Part shown: piece by piece, positions 7,621-16,840 of the stretch
How the letters are laid out: every line of letters begins with the position of its first letter
Numbering within the stretch: position 1 is the first letter of the stretch
Assembly: GCF_000737335.2 (NCBI RefSeq)
Contig: NZ_JMCC02000052.1
Coordinates: forward strand, 19,566 to 83,565
From: Enhygromyxa salina
Lineage (GTDB): Bacteria > Myxococcota_A > Polyangia > Nannocystales > Nannocystaceae
Direction of reading: 5' to 3'
DNA length: 64,000 bases
Position numbers and translations under genes: made by a program
The notes under the pieces: model-generated
Told to the model about the DNA's origin: nothing
The model's input: only the letters and a program-made list of their open reading frames with translations
Databases searched by the model: none

Positions 7621-9372
7621 TCAGTCAGCAGGGCCCGACTGGCACAGCGGACCCTGGTAGCCGGGCGCGACGTTGTTGCGGAAGCTGTTGCTCCCCGCCG
7701 TCTGCCAGTGGGGCTCCTGCTCGACCGGGACCGTCGCGTCTTCGCGGATGTTTGTCACGTGGTAGGCGTGCTGATTCCAGATCCGCCGGGTCGGGGCGAA
7801 CTGGTCGTCGGCGTTTTGCACGTAGATGACGCTTGCGCGATCTTCGAGCTCCCCGTACCCGCCGATCGGCTCGCTGCCAACGATGATCAGCTCGGCGGCG
7901 CCGTCGTTGTCGGCGTCCGCGATCACGGGGTTGGCCGACGAGGGCCGAGCCCTGCGCTGAATCTGCGCGACCGCGTCACCTTGCGCGCCGTACAGACGGA
8001 CCCAGTCGAGGTCCGCCAACACGGTCTCGGCGCTGCCGTCAGCCAGGAAGTCGAAGCCGATCGCGGCGCTGGTTGAGTCGTGGTTGACCTTGACCGACCA
8101 CAGCGGCGCGCACTGGCCATTCACGATCGTGGTCGCGCGAAACCAGGTGCCGTGGTGGGCGAGCAGCTCGGCCTGGCCGTCCGAGTCGACATCGAGGATC
8201 GAGACGGGCCTGCCCTTGCCCGCGCCCCCGGCCGCGCCGCAGTGCGCCTTGGGCTGGCCGTCGTGCTCGAAGATGTGGTGTTGCGCGGCCTGGATGTAGA
8301 TCTCGGGGAACGCGTCGTCGTCGAAGTTGGCGATCGCGGCGACGCCCAGGTTCTTGTTGCCGGGCAGCGGAAGCTCGAACAGCTCGGTGCCGTCGGCGGC
8401 GAACACACTGCGGCCAAACAGGACCTCGAGCTCGCCGTCGAGGTCGAGGTCGGCTGCGATCGGGACCGAGTCTGCTGGCGGTGGGTTGGCGGGTGCCCAC
8501 AGCAATTGGCCGTCGGCCGAGAGCACGTGCTCGGGGGCGAGGATCTCGGGGCTTCCGTCGGCGTCGAGATCGGCGACCGCCAAGCCGCCGCCGCCGTCGG
8601 ACCAGACCCAGGTGTCGCTGATCCAGCGCACGCTGCCGTCGGCCTCGAACGCGATCACCCGCCGCTCGCCGACTTGACCAAGGGACTCTTCGCTGCGCTC
8701 GAACGCGAGGATCTCTGCGGTGCCGTCACCGTCGAGATCGGCGAGGGCTGGGGTCGCGGTGGCGTCGACAGGGGTGGCGAAGGTCCACTTTGTCTGACCG
8801 GTCTTGGTGTCGAGCACGTAGATGTGGCCAGCGGGAACGAAGGTGTCTTTCTTGTTCGCGTTCGCCGACAGGTCGACGGCGAGGACGACGAGGTCGGGCC
8901 GATCACACAGATCGACGATGCCGTCTTCGTTGTCGTCGTCGAGGTTGCCGACGAGCGGGGTGACGATCACGCTGTCTTCACCCGCCGGCCCGGTCCACGT
9001 CCACGCGACGACCGGATTGATGGTGACGCTGGTTGGGCCCACGTCGCACGGAAGTGGGGCGTCGAGGATGTTGTCAGCGACCACGCACGCTTGCTCGAGC
9101 GGTTCGTGATCGCCAGGGGCAGGCAGGTCGAGCATCGCCGAGCCAGCGTCGTCGGACTCGTTGCTGCCGCCGTCGTGATCCGTGTTGGCGCCGTCGGTGC
9201 CAGTGCCCTGACCCTCGCCTAGCCCTTCGTCCTGATCATCGCCGAACCCATCAGCACCCTCGTCGAGGCCGGGCAAGATCGCGATGCCCTCGACCGTGCA
9301 GCCCGCGACGCCGACAGCGACTGCGCATGCGAGATGCGCCATCAACAGCGAGGCGGTGTAGCGAGCAACCAT
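7621..9372 (-). CDS. FG-GAP/VCBS repeat lipoprotein
   Basis: 583 residues with start at 9372, chosen because it gives a lipoprotein signal (basic start, hydrophobic stretch, VAGC lipobox at residues 22-25). An acidic Gly/Asp linker follows. The body has about eight calcium-loop repeats such as ADLDGDGTAEIL, ADLDADGSPEIL, ADLDLDGELEVL and ADADNDGAAELI, typical of an FG-GAP beta-propeller. The C-terminal RIWNQHAYHVTNI is shared with the neighbouring paralog. Expected to be anchored in the outer membrane and displayed or periplasmic, with binding or adhesion roles; the ligand is unknown. It lies 74 bp behind the paralog at 9447-11174, likely in the same transcript. Confidence 0.85.
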   Translation of the reverse strand: MVARYTASLLMAHLACAVAVGVAGCTVEGIAILPGLDEGADGFGDDQDEGLGEGQGTGTDGANTDHDGGSNESDDAGSAMLDLPAPGDHEPLEQACVVADNILDAPLPCDVGPTSVTINPVVAWTWTGPAGEDSVIVTPLVGNLDDDNEDGIVDLCDRPDLVVLAVDLSANANKKDTFVPAGHIYVLDTKTGQTKWTFATPVDATATPALADLDGDGTAEILAFERSEESLGQVGERRVIAFEADGSVRWISDTWVWSDGGGGLAVADLDADGSPEILAPEHVLSADGQLLWAPANPPPADSVPIAADLDLDGELEVLFGRSVFAADGTELFELPLPGNKNLGVAAIANFDDDAFPEIYIQAAQHHIFEHDGQPKAHCGAAGGAGKGRPVSILDVDSDGQAELLAHHGTWFRATTIVNGQCAPLWSVKVNHDSTSAAIGFDFLADGSAETVLADLDWVRLYGAQGDAVAQIQRRARPSSANPVIADADNDGAAELIIVGSEPIGGYGELEDRASVIYVQNADDQFAPTRRIWNQHAYHVTNIREDATVPVEQEPHWQTAGSNSFRNNVAPGYQGPLCQSGPAD

Positions 9373-9446
9373 TGGTGACACTGGATGATATCGCAAATCG
9401 AGCGTCACTGCGAGCGTCTTTGGATCAAACGACGCGCGCTCATGGC

Positions 9447-11174
9447 TCAAGGGCCCTCGGCAGGCAGTGCCGGAGGGATGCAAAGATCGCCCTCGTAGGC
9501 GTGGCTATTGGCACGAAAACTATTCGCCGCGTGCCAATGGGGCGGCTCGAAGCTGGGGACTTGTCCGATTTCGTTGATGTTGCTGTGGTGATAGGTGTGT
9601 TGATTCCAGACCCGCCGGGTAGCGGCGAATCGATCGTCAGCGTTTTCGAGCACGATCAGGCTGGGGCTAATGGACTCGGCACCCAGCGGCGCGCTCGACA
9701 CAATCAGGATCTCGGCGGCGCCGTCGCCGTCGACGTCTGCGACCACCGGGTTGGCGATGCTCTCGCGTGCGCTGTGGTTGATCTGAAACAACAGCTCGCC
9801 GGTTGACGAGTACAGCTTGACGCGCGAGCGGTCGGCATAGATGGCCTCGGCGTGGCCATCGTCGAGGAAGTCGAACAAGGTCCCGCTCGACAGCCCTTCG
9901 GGTGCGTCGGTCTTCTTCGACCACGCGAGCACGCAAGCGTTGGCTTCGATCGACAGCACGTAAAATTTGTCCTGAAACCCAAACACCAGCTCGGCACGGC
10001 CGTCGCCGTCGAGGTCGCGGATCGCGACGGGGTAGCCGCCCGCGCCAGAGATGTCGACGTTGCCGGTTGGACACACCGCCTTGACGGTGCCGTCGTGCTC
10101 GAGCACGGCGTGCTCGCCGTCGTGCTGCACGTAGAGCTCGGGGAACTCGTCGTCGTCGAAGTTGGCGACGGCCACGCTGCCGCGATCTTGCGGGACGGTG
10201 GGCGTGTCGAACCGCCAGCTGCCGTCGTGGTCGTACGCGGTGCCGCCAAACAACACCTCGAGATCACCGTCGAGATCGAGATCGACGGCGACCGGCATCG
10301 AGTACGCTGTCGCGGGGTTGCTGGGCGCCCACAGCAGCTGCCCGGTTGCGTTGGTCACATACTCGGGGGCGAGGATCTCGGGGCTTCCGTCGTTGTCGAG
10401 GTCCGCGATCGAGATGGCTCCGCCGCCGCGCGAGAGCTGCCAGTGTTCGCCGGCAAACGCGAGCTCGCCGTCGGCTCGAAACCCCATCAGGCGCCGCTGC
10501 GTCAGCTGGTAGGGGCTGTTGGGTCCTTGGGCCTGCAGCGCGACGATCTCGGGGATGCCGTCTCCGTCGAGGTCGGCCAGCGCGGGGTTGATCGACGCGT
10601 CGATCGCCGTTGGGATCACGCGAGTGGTCGCGCCGCTGGCTCCGTTGATCAGGTGCAGGTGTCCGACCGGCCAGGGGTCGGTCTTGCCCGGAGGCAGGTG
10701 CACGGCGGCGACGACGATGTCGGGGTCGTCGCACAGATCGACGAAGCCATCACCGTTGTCGTCGTCGAGGTTCGCGACGAGCGGGGTCACCAACACGCTG
10801 TCTTCGCCGTCGTGGCCGGTCCACGTCCACGCGGTCACTGGCGCGATGACATCGCTGGGCGGCTCGAGCCCACACGGGAGCGCGCCGTCGAGCTGCGCGG
10901 GGTCGATCGTGCAGGCGGGGGAGGGGACGAGCGCGGGGTCGTCGGGCAGATCGAGGTCTGCAGTGTCGCCTTCACCCGGGTCGTCGCCATCGCCGTCACC
11001 GTTAGTTTCGCCGCCGGAGTCGGTCAGCGTCCCAGGCTCGGTTGACGTGTCCCCGCCGGTCTCACCGGTGCCGGTCTCGGCCGCCAAAATTGCGTGGCCT
11101 GGGACGCTACACCCAACGCCAGCCGCCAGCAGCGGCATGATCAAGAGCGAGCAGAAGGTGGAGTTGGCGCTCAT
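9447..11174 (-). CDS. FG-GAP/VCBS repeat lipoprotein, paralog
   Basis: 575 residues from the ATG at 11174, which gives a signal peptide ending in AAGVGC (lipobox). A Gly/Thr/Asp-rich linker follows to about residue 95. Propeller repeats include ADLDGDGIPEIV, ADLDNDGSPEIL, VDLDLDGDLEVL, RDLDGDGRAELV and ADVDGDGAAEIL. The end carries RRVWNQHTYHHSNINE, as in the downstream copy. The two proteins align along their whole length, so they came from a tandem duplication, and share PVTAWTWTGHDGEDSVLVTP near the first repeat. Function as for the neighbour; possibly a heteromeric surface pair. Confidence 0.85.
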   Translation of the reverse strand: MSANSTFCSLLIMPLLAAGVGCSVPGHAILAAETGTGETGGDTSTEPGTLTDSGGETNGDGDGDDPGEGDTADLDLPDDPALVPSPACTIDPAQLDGALPCGLEPPSDVIAPVTAWTWTGHDGEDSVLVTPLVANLDDDNGDGFVDLCDDPDIVVAAVHLPPGKTDPWPVGHLHLINGASGATTRVIPTAIDASINPALADLDGDGIPEIVALQAQGPNSPYQLTQRRLMGFRADGELAFAGEHWQLSRGGGAISIADLDNDGSPEILAPEYVTNATGQLLWAPSNPATAYSMPVAVDLDLDGDLEVLFGGTAYDHDGSWRFDTPTVPQDRGSVAVANFDDDEFPELYVQHDGEHAVLEHDGTVKAVCPTGNVDISGAGGYPVAIRDLDGDGRAELVFGFQDKFYVLSIEANACVLAWSKKTDAPEGLSSGTLFDFLDDGHAEAIYADRSRVKLYSSTGELLFQINHSARESIANPVVADVDGDGAAEILIVSSAPLGAESISPSLIVLENADDRFAATRRVWNQHTYHHSNINEIGQVPSFEPPHWHAANSFRANSHAYEGDLCIPPALPAEGP

Positions 11175-11359
11175 GCCGTGAGTTCTAGATGACCAACCGA
11201 TGCAAGCTAATATACAGTTTTTCACAAGGTGCACCACTGGGTGCCAGGTCTGGAACCGTGTTCCACTTGGATCATGAGCGCGTTGGAGACTACGAACTGA
11301 TCCCTGGGTGACAGCGGACTGCCAACCATGTGTTCGCCATTACCGGCGCGACACGATGC

Positions 11360-12496
11360 TCAGATCCAGATCTCCAAGCCCAACGACCCGGTCGCAAACG
11401 GTAGCCCGTAGCCCGCGACGACCTCGTCGACGAACACCACGGTGGGCTGTGGCAACACCGCGCCGACGTAGCCGTCGAGTCGCGCCCACAGCCGTGGCGT
11501 GAGCGCAAACCCAAGGCCGAGGTGCACGTGCGAGGCGAAGCCTGCGAGCACGCTGGTGTTGCTGCGAAACGGCGGGTTGGCGGCGCCATCGATCCCGGTG
11601 ATCGCCGCGCCGAGTCCAAGCCCGAGCTCTGGATGAAACCACGGGGCGCCCCCGGGCAGCCGCAGCTGCGGCTCGATGAAGGCCATGCCCACGAACACCC
11701 GCGCGCGGCCCTGCTCGTTGGCCACGCTGTTGCCAAGGCTTGGCAGCCACAACGCCACGCGCAGCGCGAACCGATCGCCCGGCGTCCAGCGGCCGGCGAG
11801 CTCGATGTGGGTCGTGACGCCCAAGCCCCCAGGGCCGCCGCCGATCATGGGCGCGAGGCTGAGGGCGCCGCGGGTCAGCGGGGGCGCTTGCTCGGGGCGA
11901 TCCGCGTCTGGCGGGCGCTCGGACTCGGTTGCTTGCGGGTCGCTCGAGTCGGGGGCAGGTGCTTCGCCGCTGTGCACGGTTTCGCGTGCGAACTCGAGTC
12001 GAGACGCGCGCAGCAGCTCGACCGCCGCGATCGCCAGGGTGCGAGGCTCGGCTTGCTCGGGGTCGAGGGCGAGATCGAAGCGGCGCGTGAGCGTCTTGCC
12101 CGTGGCTCCGTCAGCGACCCAGACCTCGATGCGCTGCTCGTCGATCGTAATTTCGATCGCCGCGCTGGCGCCCGCCTGATCGAGGCGATCGAGCAGCTCG
12201 GTCTCCAGCGCGGGCGCGTCAGCGGGGACGTCGAGGAGCGCGCTGTCGAGGGCCATGACGCCAAGCTCGGCGCGCAGCCGGGCGGTGACGTGCTTGTCGT
12301 CGGGCACCACGCGGATCAGCACCAGCTCGGCCGCAGCCGGGGCCGCGTCGTCAGCTGCTGGCGGCGTTGCTGGCGGTGGCGCTGCCGCTGCCAAGCTGGC
12401 GCGCATGACCAGCGCGCACAGCCCCGCGACCGCGGCCTGCCGCGCCCGCACATACCATCGCGACCGGACGCGAAGAGGGCGTGCTGTAGGTGTCAC
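11360..12496 (-). CDS. Predicted outer-membrane protein of the sigma/FecR operon
   Basis: 378 residues. A basic start and hydrophobic run (AGLCALVMRASLAAAA) form a signal peptide. Residues 50-170 are alpha/beta with an ELVLIRVVPDD start, and 180-210 an acidic Pro-rich linker. From about 215 the sequence alternates as in a beta-barrel (SLAPMIGGGPGGLGVTTHIEL and later strands) and ends in aromatic/hydrophobic WI after GSLGLEI, like an outer-membrane C-terminus. The gene starts 6 bp after the FecR-TPR gene and is the third member of the operon. It may be the sensor or target of the sigma pathway. Not recognised beyond this. Confidence 0.65.
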   Translation of the reverse strand: MTPTARPLRVRSRWYVRARQAAVAGLCALVMRASLAAAAPPPATPPAADDAAPAAAELVLIRVVPDDKHVTARLRAELGVMALDSALLDVPADAPALETELLDRLDQAGASAAIEITIDEQRIEVWVADGATGKTLTRRFDLALDPEQAEPRTLAIAAVELLRASRLEFARETVHSGEAPAPDSSDPQATESERPPDADRPEQAPPLTRGALSLAPMIGGGPGGLGVTTHIELAGRWTPGDRFALRVALWLPSLGNSVANEQGRARVFVGMAFIEPQLRLPGGAPWFHPELGLGLGAAITGIDGAANPPFRSNTSVLAGFASHVHLGLGFALTPRLWARLDGYVGAVLPQPTVVFVDEVVAGYGLPFATGSLGLEIWI

Positions 12497-12502
12497 GACT
12501 CG

Positions 12503-13843
12503 TTACCGAGCCAGGATCTTAGCAGCCTTGTCGGCGTGCGAGCCCTTGGGAAACCGAGCGAGGTAGCGCTTGGCCGCTGCGCTCGCGTCAGCTTTGCGCC
12601 CAAGCGCGTCGTAGCTGTCGATCAAGCGAGCGAGCGCGTCGCCAGCGAGCGAGCCGTTGGGTGCTTCGTCGAGGTACAGCTCGAACCAGCTCGCTGCTTG
12701 GGCTTGCGAGCCGCCGGTGGCGGCGAGCCGACCCAGCGCGAACGCAGCCTTGCCGGCTTCGTCGCTGGCGGGGAACCGCTGGCGCAGCTGCTCGAGCAGC
12801 TTGCGAGCGTCGTCGCCGTGCTTGGTGTACTGGGCGACGTCAGCGAGGTCGAGCAAGGTGTTGGCGTTGGCCTGCTTGGCCTCGCCGTGGATGCCACCCG
12901 GCAGCCGCGCCAGCGCCTGCCAAGCCGCGGCGTACTCGCTGTTGTCGAAGTGCTGGTCCCAGCTCAGCTGCTTGGTTTGCGCAGGCTTGGGCGCGCTCGG
13001 CTTGCTGGGCTCGAGGTCCACGCCGGACGCCGTGGGGTCGAGGCTGGCGACGGGCTCGCCGTCGAGCTCTGCGCCCGGGCCAGGGGGGTCGTCGCTCGGA
13101 TCACCCGTGACGCCGGCCAGCTGGGTCTCGGGCTCGATGGTTGCCTTGCCCCGCTCGCGGATCAGCGTGTCGCCGCCGCGCAAGTTGGTGATGTCACCGT
13201 CGGGACCCTCGACGCGAACCGAGCCCTCGATGACGGCGACCCGGAAGCTCTGGACCGCGGGTTCCCACGCGACGCTGAACTGGGTGCCGGTCACGTGGAC
13301 CTGCCATGGACCGGCGACGACCTGCCAGCTGGTGTCGCGCTCGTGGTGGACCGACAGCGCGACCTCGCCAGCGTCGAGCACCACGCTCGCGCCGTTGCTG
13401 CGGATGTCGGCGATGTGCATGCGCCCGCCCGGCGCCAGCTCGACCGCCGTGGAGTCCGAGAACGCGAGCAAGCGGCGGGTCTGACCGGCCGTGATCTCGT
13501 CGCCGAGCTCTGCGGTGGCGACCTCGTGGCCGTCGAGCTCGAACGCGAGGGTGGCCGCCGATAGTTGATCGGGACCGTGGTTGAACGAGCCACCAGGCCA
13601 CGCAACGATCAACGCGAACGTGCACGCGGCCGCAGCCAAGGTGCCAACCCCCAAGCGCCAGCCCAGGCCGCGAGAGCCGGTTGTGGGCGCCACTTCGACG
13701 CGACCGTTGGCGTCGACGGCCTGCAGCAGGCGGGCGCGGGCGCGGGCGTGCTCGTTGGGATCGTCGAGTCGCAGCGCTTGGTCCTGAGCTTCACGAACAG
13801 CGGTCAGCAACCGCGAGGTCGAGTGTTGATTCGTGTTGCCCAT
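12503..13843 (-). CDS. FecR-domain anti-sigma-like protein with TPR repeats
   Basis: 446 residues from the ATG at 13843, one base after the sigma factor stop, with GGGAGACGAC as binding site inside the sigma gene, so translation is coupled. Residues 1-70 are a cytoplasmic N-terminus, then one membrane span (GTLAAAACTFALIVAW). A FecR domain follows at about 110-240 (LDAGEVALSVHHERD, WQVHVTGTQFSV, VAVIEGSVRVEGPDG). After a Pro/Asp linker come TPR-like helices to the end (WQALARLPGG, KLLEQLRQRFPASDEAGKAAFALG, AAKRYLARFPKGSHADKA). It most likely holds the ECF sigma factor at the membrane and senses a periplasmic signal. Confidence 0.85.
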   Translation of the reverse strand: MGNTNQHSTSRLLTAVREAQDQALRLDDPNEHARARARLLQAVDANGRVEVAPTTGSRGLGWRLGVGTLAAAACTFALIVAWPGGSFNHGPDQLSAATLAFELDGHEVATAELGDEITAGQTRRLLAFSDSTAVELAPGGRMHIADIRSNGASVVLDAGEVALSVHHERDTSWQVVAGPWQVHVTGTQFSVAWEPAVQSFRVAVIEGSVRVEGPDGDITNLRGGDTLIRERGKATIEPETQLAGVTGDPSDDPPGPGAELDGEPVASLDPTASGVDLEPSKPSAPKPAQTKQLSWDQHFDNSEYAAAWQALARLPGGIHGEAKQANANTLLDLADVAQYTKHGDDARKLLEQLRQRFPASDEAGKAAFALGRLAATGGSQAQAASWFELYLDEAPNGSLAGDALARLIDSYDALGRKADASAAAKRYLARFPKGSHADKAAKILAR

Positions 13844-13844
13844 T

Positions 13845-14489
13845 TTAACTGTCGTCTCCCAACCAGTCGCGCAAGATCGGATCTTTTTTGGCGAGCCGAT
13901 CAAAGGTCTTTCGTGCCCGGGCCAGCCGGCGCTTGATCGTTGACACCGAGCAATCGCAAGCCTCCGCGATCTCGGCGAGCTCCATGGCTTCGAGCTCGCG
14001 CAGGGCGAAGGGGATGCGCAGGTCAGCGTCCATGAGGTCGAGCGCCGCGTGGGTGCGCCGCAGGACTTCTGCCGTGTGTGGGCTTGGCTCTTTGGAGCTC
14101 AGCTCGGGCATCTGCGCCGGGTCGGCGGAGCGGAGCCACCACCGACGCTTGCGCTTGCGCAAGTACCCGCGAGCGGTGAACACCGCGATGCGGCTGATCC
14201 AAGCCTTGAGCTGCGCGTCGTCGCCCTGGTAATTGGGCCCGCTTCGATAGGCGCCCAGGAACACGTCCTGGACCATGTCTTCCATCTCGGCGTCGCGTCC
14301 GATCGTGCGGATCAGGACGCGCTCGACGTGGCGACCGTAGAGATCGAACAACTGAGCAACGGCGGATCCGTCTCCGGCTCGCAGCGCCTCCGCGAGCTTG
14401 CTGTCACTCAGTGTCGAGTCCATGTCGACGGAGGCCGGGTGGTCTTCCGGCTCCGCTGCAGTTTCGACCGGAAAGGGGCGTGAGCTCAT
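13845..14489 (-). CDS. ECF RNA polymerase sigma factor
   Basis: 214 residues if started at ATG 14489; the frame stays open to 14741 and an internal ATG lies at 14423. Region 2 is FDLYGRHVERVLIRTIG...AEMEDMVQDVFLGAYR, with the DxVQ core-binding motif. Region 4 is DLRIPFALRELEAMELAEIA and CDCSVSTIKRRLARARKTF, a helix-turn-helix for the -35 element. It heads a three-gene operon with a FecR-type regulator and an outer-membrane protein, a common myxobacterial arrangement for cell-surface signalling. The start is uncertain: neither candidate has a strong binding site. Confidence 0.88.
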   Translation of the reverse strand: MSSRPFPVETAAEPEDHPASVDMDSTLSDSKLAEALRAGDGSAVAQLFDLYGRHVERVLIRTIGRDAEMEDMVQDVFLGAYRSGPNYQGDDAQLKAWISRIAVFTARGYLRKRKRRWWLRSADPAQMPELSSKEPSPHTAEVLRRTHAALDLMDADLRIPFALRELEAMELAEIAEACDCSVSTIKRRLARARKTFDRLAKKDPILRDWLGDDS

Positions 14490-14834
14490 GTCGACGCCGG
14501 GTCGGCTAGTGTCCCACACCGCCCGCGACCTGTCATGAGTGTCCTTTAGACCAAGTACGCCCGCAAGCTGCCGCGCCCACCCGCTTGCGAGTCGATCTGC
14601 GATCAGCCGATCATCGCAGCGCATTGCCCCTTGCGGGACGATTGGCTGCGAAGTCAGGGCTTCGTCGAGGGTGTGGCACTGCATGAAGGTGAGGGCCTGG
14701 CGCGTGGGGGGGTCCAGAGGTCCACCATGAGTGTCCAGCACGCCCCCCTGGAGTCCAGAAAAAAGCCTTGTCTAAGCTTACATAAATTACCTGGTCCAAA
14801 GGACAGTGGGGCGAACACTCGACTCACAGTGGAC
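14490..14834. other. Divergent region between sigma factor and receiver gene
   Basis: About 345 bp with no accepted gene. The sigma factor frame is open through most of it, but its translation is not family-like. ATGAGTGTCC occurs on the plus strand at about 14536 and 14726. The section 14755-14800 is the most AT-rich (TTGTCTAAGCTTACATAAATT) and probably holds the receiver-gene promoter. Confidence 0.4.
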
Positions 14835-15314
14835 ATGCAAGGCTCAATTCCCGTTCTCACCCCGCGTCGCCCTCGTTCTGCTGGTGTCCCGGTTGCGCGG
14901 TCGTTGGGTGGCAGTGAGGCCATCTGCTTGGAGCCGCGCCCGAAGGCGCTGGTCGTGGACGACTGCCGCTTCATCGCCGAGCGGGTCGCCCGGGCGCTCG
15001 AGGCCAAGGGGTTTGACTGCACGATCGCGGCGGACGGCTACCAGGGGCTCGAGCTGCTGCGGCGCCACGACTTCGACCTGTTCGTGCTCGATGTCGACAT
15101 GCCGATGATCAACGGCTTTGGTCTACTTCGCCAGCTGCGCCGCGACCCGGTCCATGCCTGCGTGCCTGTGCTCATGCTCAGTGCGGAGCACTCCAGCGCC
15201 GACCACGACCGAGCGATTGCGCTTGGGGCTGATGCGTATATGACGAAACCACTGCAGTTGCGCCCGCTCAACGCGGTGATCGACGCCATGGCCTCGGGGC
15301 GTACAATTGGATAG
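14835..15314 (+). CDS. Single-domain response regulator
   Basis: 159 residues from the ATG at 14835, chosen because upstream in-frame codons are unlike the family. A 36-residue basic N-terminal extension precedes a CheY-like receiver: acidic pair Asp42/Asp43 in LVVDDCRF, phosphoacceptor Asp86 in FVLDVDMPM, Thr/Ser position in LMLSAEHS, Lys138 in MTKPL. No output domain, so it works through protein contacts. No kinase lies beside it; the sigma operon runs away from it on the other strand. Confidence 0.85.
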   Translation: MQGSIPVLTPRRPRSAGVPVARSLGGSEAICLEPRPKALVVDDCRFIAERVARALEAKGFDCTIAADGYQGLELLRRHDFDLFVLDVDMPMINGFGLLRQLRRDPVHACVPVLMLSAEHSSADHDRAIALGADAYMTKPLQLRPLNAVIDAMASGRTIG

Positions 15315-15340
15315 GGCAGTGAGGCTGGCGAGGAGTGAGC

Positions 15341-15613
15341 ATGAAGACCGTCAACCACCCACATCATGCGGCGATGTCGCGCGAGTTGGACGAGGCGCGG
15401 CGACTCGTGGCGGGGACGCGGCGACGCGCCCATCGCCGTCGTTACCTGTACGAGATCGAGTTCTTCGACACCCACGTGGGCTCGCTGGACACCCGCCCGC
15501 TCGATGTCGAGCCCGACGACCTAGAGGCGTCAGAGCTGACCCGTCCATTGGATCCCCGCCTACGCGAGATCATCAGCGCCGCCGCCCAAGGCTGGGTGAT
15601 CGGACAGGTCTAG
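15341..15613 (+). CDS. Hypothetical small protein, 90 residues
   Basis: ATG at 15341 with AGGAG five bases upstream (15331-15335), a better start than the GTG at 15335. Basic N-terminal half (RRLVAGTRRRAHRRRYLYEIEF), acidic middle, no membrane segment. It begins 26 bp after the response regulator and is probably co-transcribed with it. Its stop overlaps that of the convergent ExbD gene. Not recognised. Confidence 0.55.
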   Translation: MKTVNHPHHAAMSRELDEARRLVAGTRRRAHRRRYLYEIEFFDTHVGSLDTRPLDVEPDDLEASELTRPLDPRLREIISAAAQGWVIGQV

Positions 15614-16032
15614 TTTTGGTGAAGAATTCCCAGGCTCTCGAACCCGCAGGTCTTGGCCAGATCCATCGCCATCACTAGATCTTCGTGCTTGCTGTTCTTG
15701 TCCGCGCGGATATGGAGCGTGCGCTTGCCCGTGTTCGACTCCGCGCACAGATAGCTCTCGAGCGCGCCGGGATCGACGAGGATCTGATCGACCTCGAACG
15801 CCCCGAGCGCGCTAATTGAGACGATCACGGCCTCCGTCTTCTGCGTCTTTTGCTGGTTCTTGGCGCGGGCGAGATCGACGTCGAGCGAGGAGCTCTCTTG
15901 AAAGGTCGCGGTCAACAAGAAGAAGATCAGCAGCTGAAACACGATGTCGATCAACGGGGTGAGATCGACGAGGGTGGCCTGCTGCCGGCGGCGGTGGCGG
16001 AGGTGCCCGGAGTCGCGGTTGGTCAGGCTCAC
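15610..16032 (-). CDS. exbD: ExbD/TolR-type biopolymer transport protein
   Basis: 140 residues. A short cytoplasmic start (HRRRQQATLVDLTPLIDIV) leads into one membrane span LIDIVFQLLIFFLLTATF with the conserved proton-path Asp, then a periplasmic domain (DVDLARAK, LHIRADKNSKHEDLVMAMDLAK). Works with ExbB to couple the proton gradient to outer-membrane transport or envelope processes. Its start overlaps the ExbB stop by 4 bp. No TonB gene lies beside it. Confidence 0.88.
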   Translation of the reverse strand: MSLTNRDSGHLRHRRRQQATLVDLTPLIDIVFQLLIFFLLTATFQESSSLDVDLARAKNQQKTQKTEAVIVSISALGAFEVDQILVDPGALESYLCAESNTGKRTLHIRADKNSKHEDLVMAMDLAKTCGFESLGILHQN

Positions 16033-16721
16033 TTGGGCGCTCCGTCGCTGCCCCCATCGCCGGCCCGCTCGCTGGCCCGCTTGCGCGCCTGCTCGAGCAA
16101 GCTCTCGTCGAGCAGCCCGACGATGCCCAGCGCGTCCTCTTCCATCTCGACGATCAGGCGATCGTTGCGGGTCTGCAGGAACTTGTAGAGGATCAGCATC
16201 GGGATCGCGACCATCAGGCCGTACGCGGTGGTGATCAACGCGGTCCAGATGCCCTCGGCGAACACGTCGGGGGTTGCCTGGCCTTGGGCGTAGGCGTCGA
16301 CGAAGCGCTGGAACACCTGGATCATGCCGACCACGGTGCCGAGCAGACCAAGCAGCGGGGAGACCGAGGCCACGGTCCCGATGATCTCGACGTTCTTGTC
16401 GAGGTGCGCGACTTCGCGACCGCCGACCTCTTCGACGGCCTCTTTGATCTCCGCGCGAGATTTGCCGTCGGCGAACGCCTGCAAGCTCGCGACCATCATG
16501 CGCGCGATGCTGGACTGGTTCTCTTCACACAGCAGCTGCGCCTCGCTGGTCCGACCCTTGGCGACCATCGCCCGGATCCGATCCACGAACCCGCGCGGGA
16601 CCACGCGGCCGCGCTGCAGCGAGTACAGCCGCTCGAAGAACACGAACAGACCGATCACGGCGCCCGCGAGAATGGCCCACATGAGCGGGCCGCCTTGTTC
16701 GAAGAAGTACGCGAGATCCAT
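16029..16721 (-). CDS. exbB: ExbB/TolQ/MotA-family proton channel protein
   Basis: 230 residues from the ATG at 16721, where the protein begins MDLAYFFEQGGPLMW as in the family; upstream frame is unlike it. Three membrane spans: WAILAGAVIGLFVFFERL near 15-32, IIGTVASVSPLLGLLGTVVGM near 115-135 with the family signature PLLGLLGTV, and GIWTALITTAYGLMVAIPMLI near 160-180. It forms the stator with ExbD (4-bp overlap). The C-terminal tail is charged. Confidence 0.9.
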   Translation of the reverse strand: MDLAYFFEQGGPLMWAILAGAVIGLFVFFERLYSLQRGRVVPRGFVDRIRAMVAKGRTSEAQLLCEENQSSIARMMVASLQAFADGKSRAEIKEAVEEVGGREVAHLDKNVEIIGTVASVSPLLGLLGTVVGMIQVFQRFVDAYAQGQATPDVFAEGIWTALITTAYGLMVAIPMLILYKFLQTRNDRLIVEMEEDALGIVGLLDESLLEQARKRASERAGDGGSDGAPK

Positions 16722-16840
16722 GGCTGAGGGTCTGGGCGGGCAAGCATGCGACCCCGCCCGTTCGAGGGCAAATTTGGGCCGCGCATATTGCGCTTGATCT
16801 CGCGATGGACGTGACGCCCGGCTTGCGCTTCGATAGCCCC

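Noticed and set aside
8080..9222. Plus-strand frame over the FG-GAP lipoprotein
   Set aside because: Antisense of Asp-rich propeller repeats, no own features.
13845..14741. Sigma factor starting at 14741
   Set aside because: The added 84 residues are not sigma-like; starts at 14489 or 14423 fit better.
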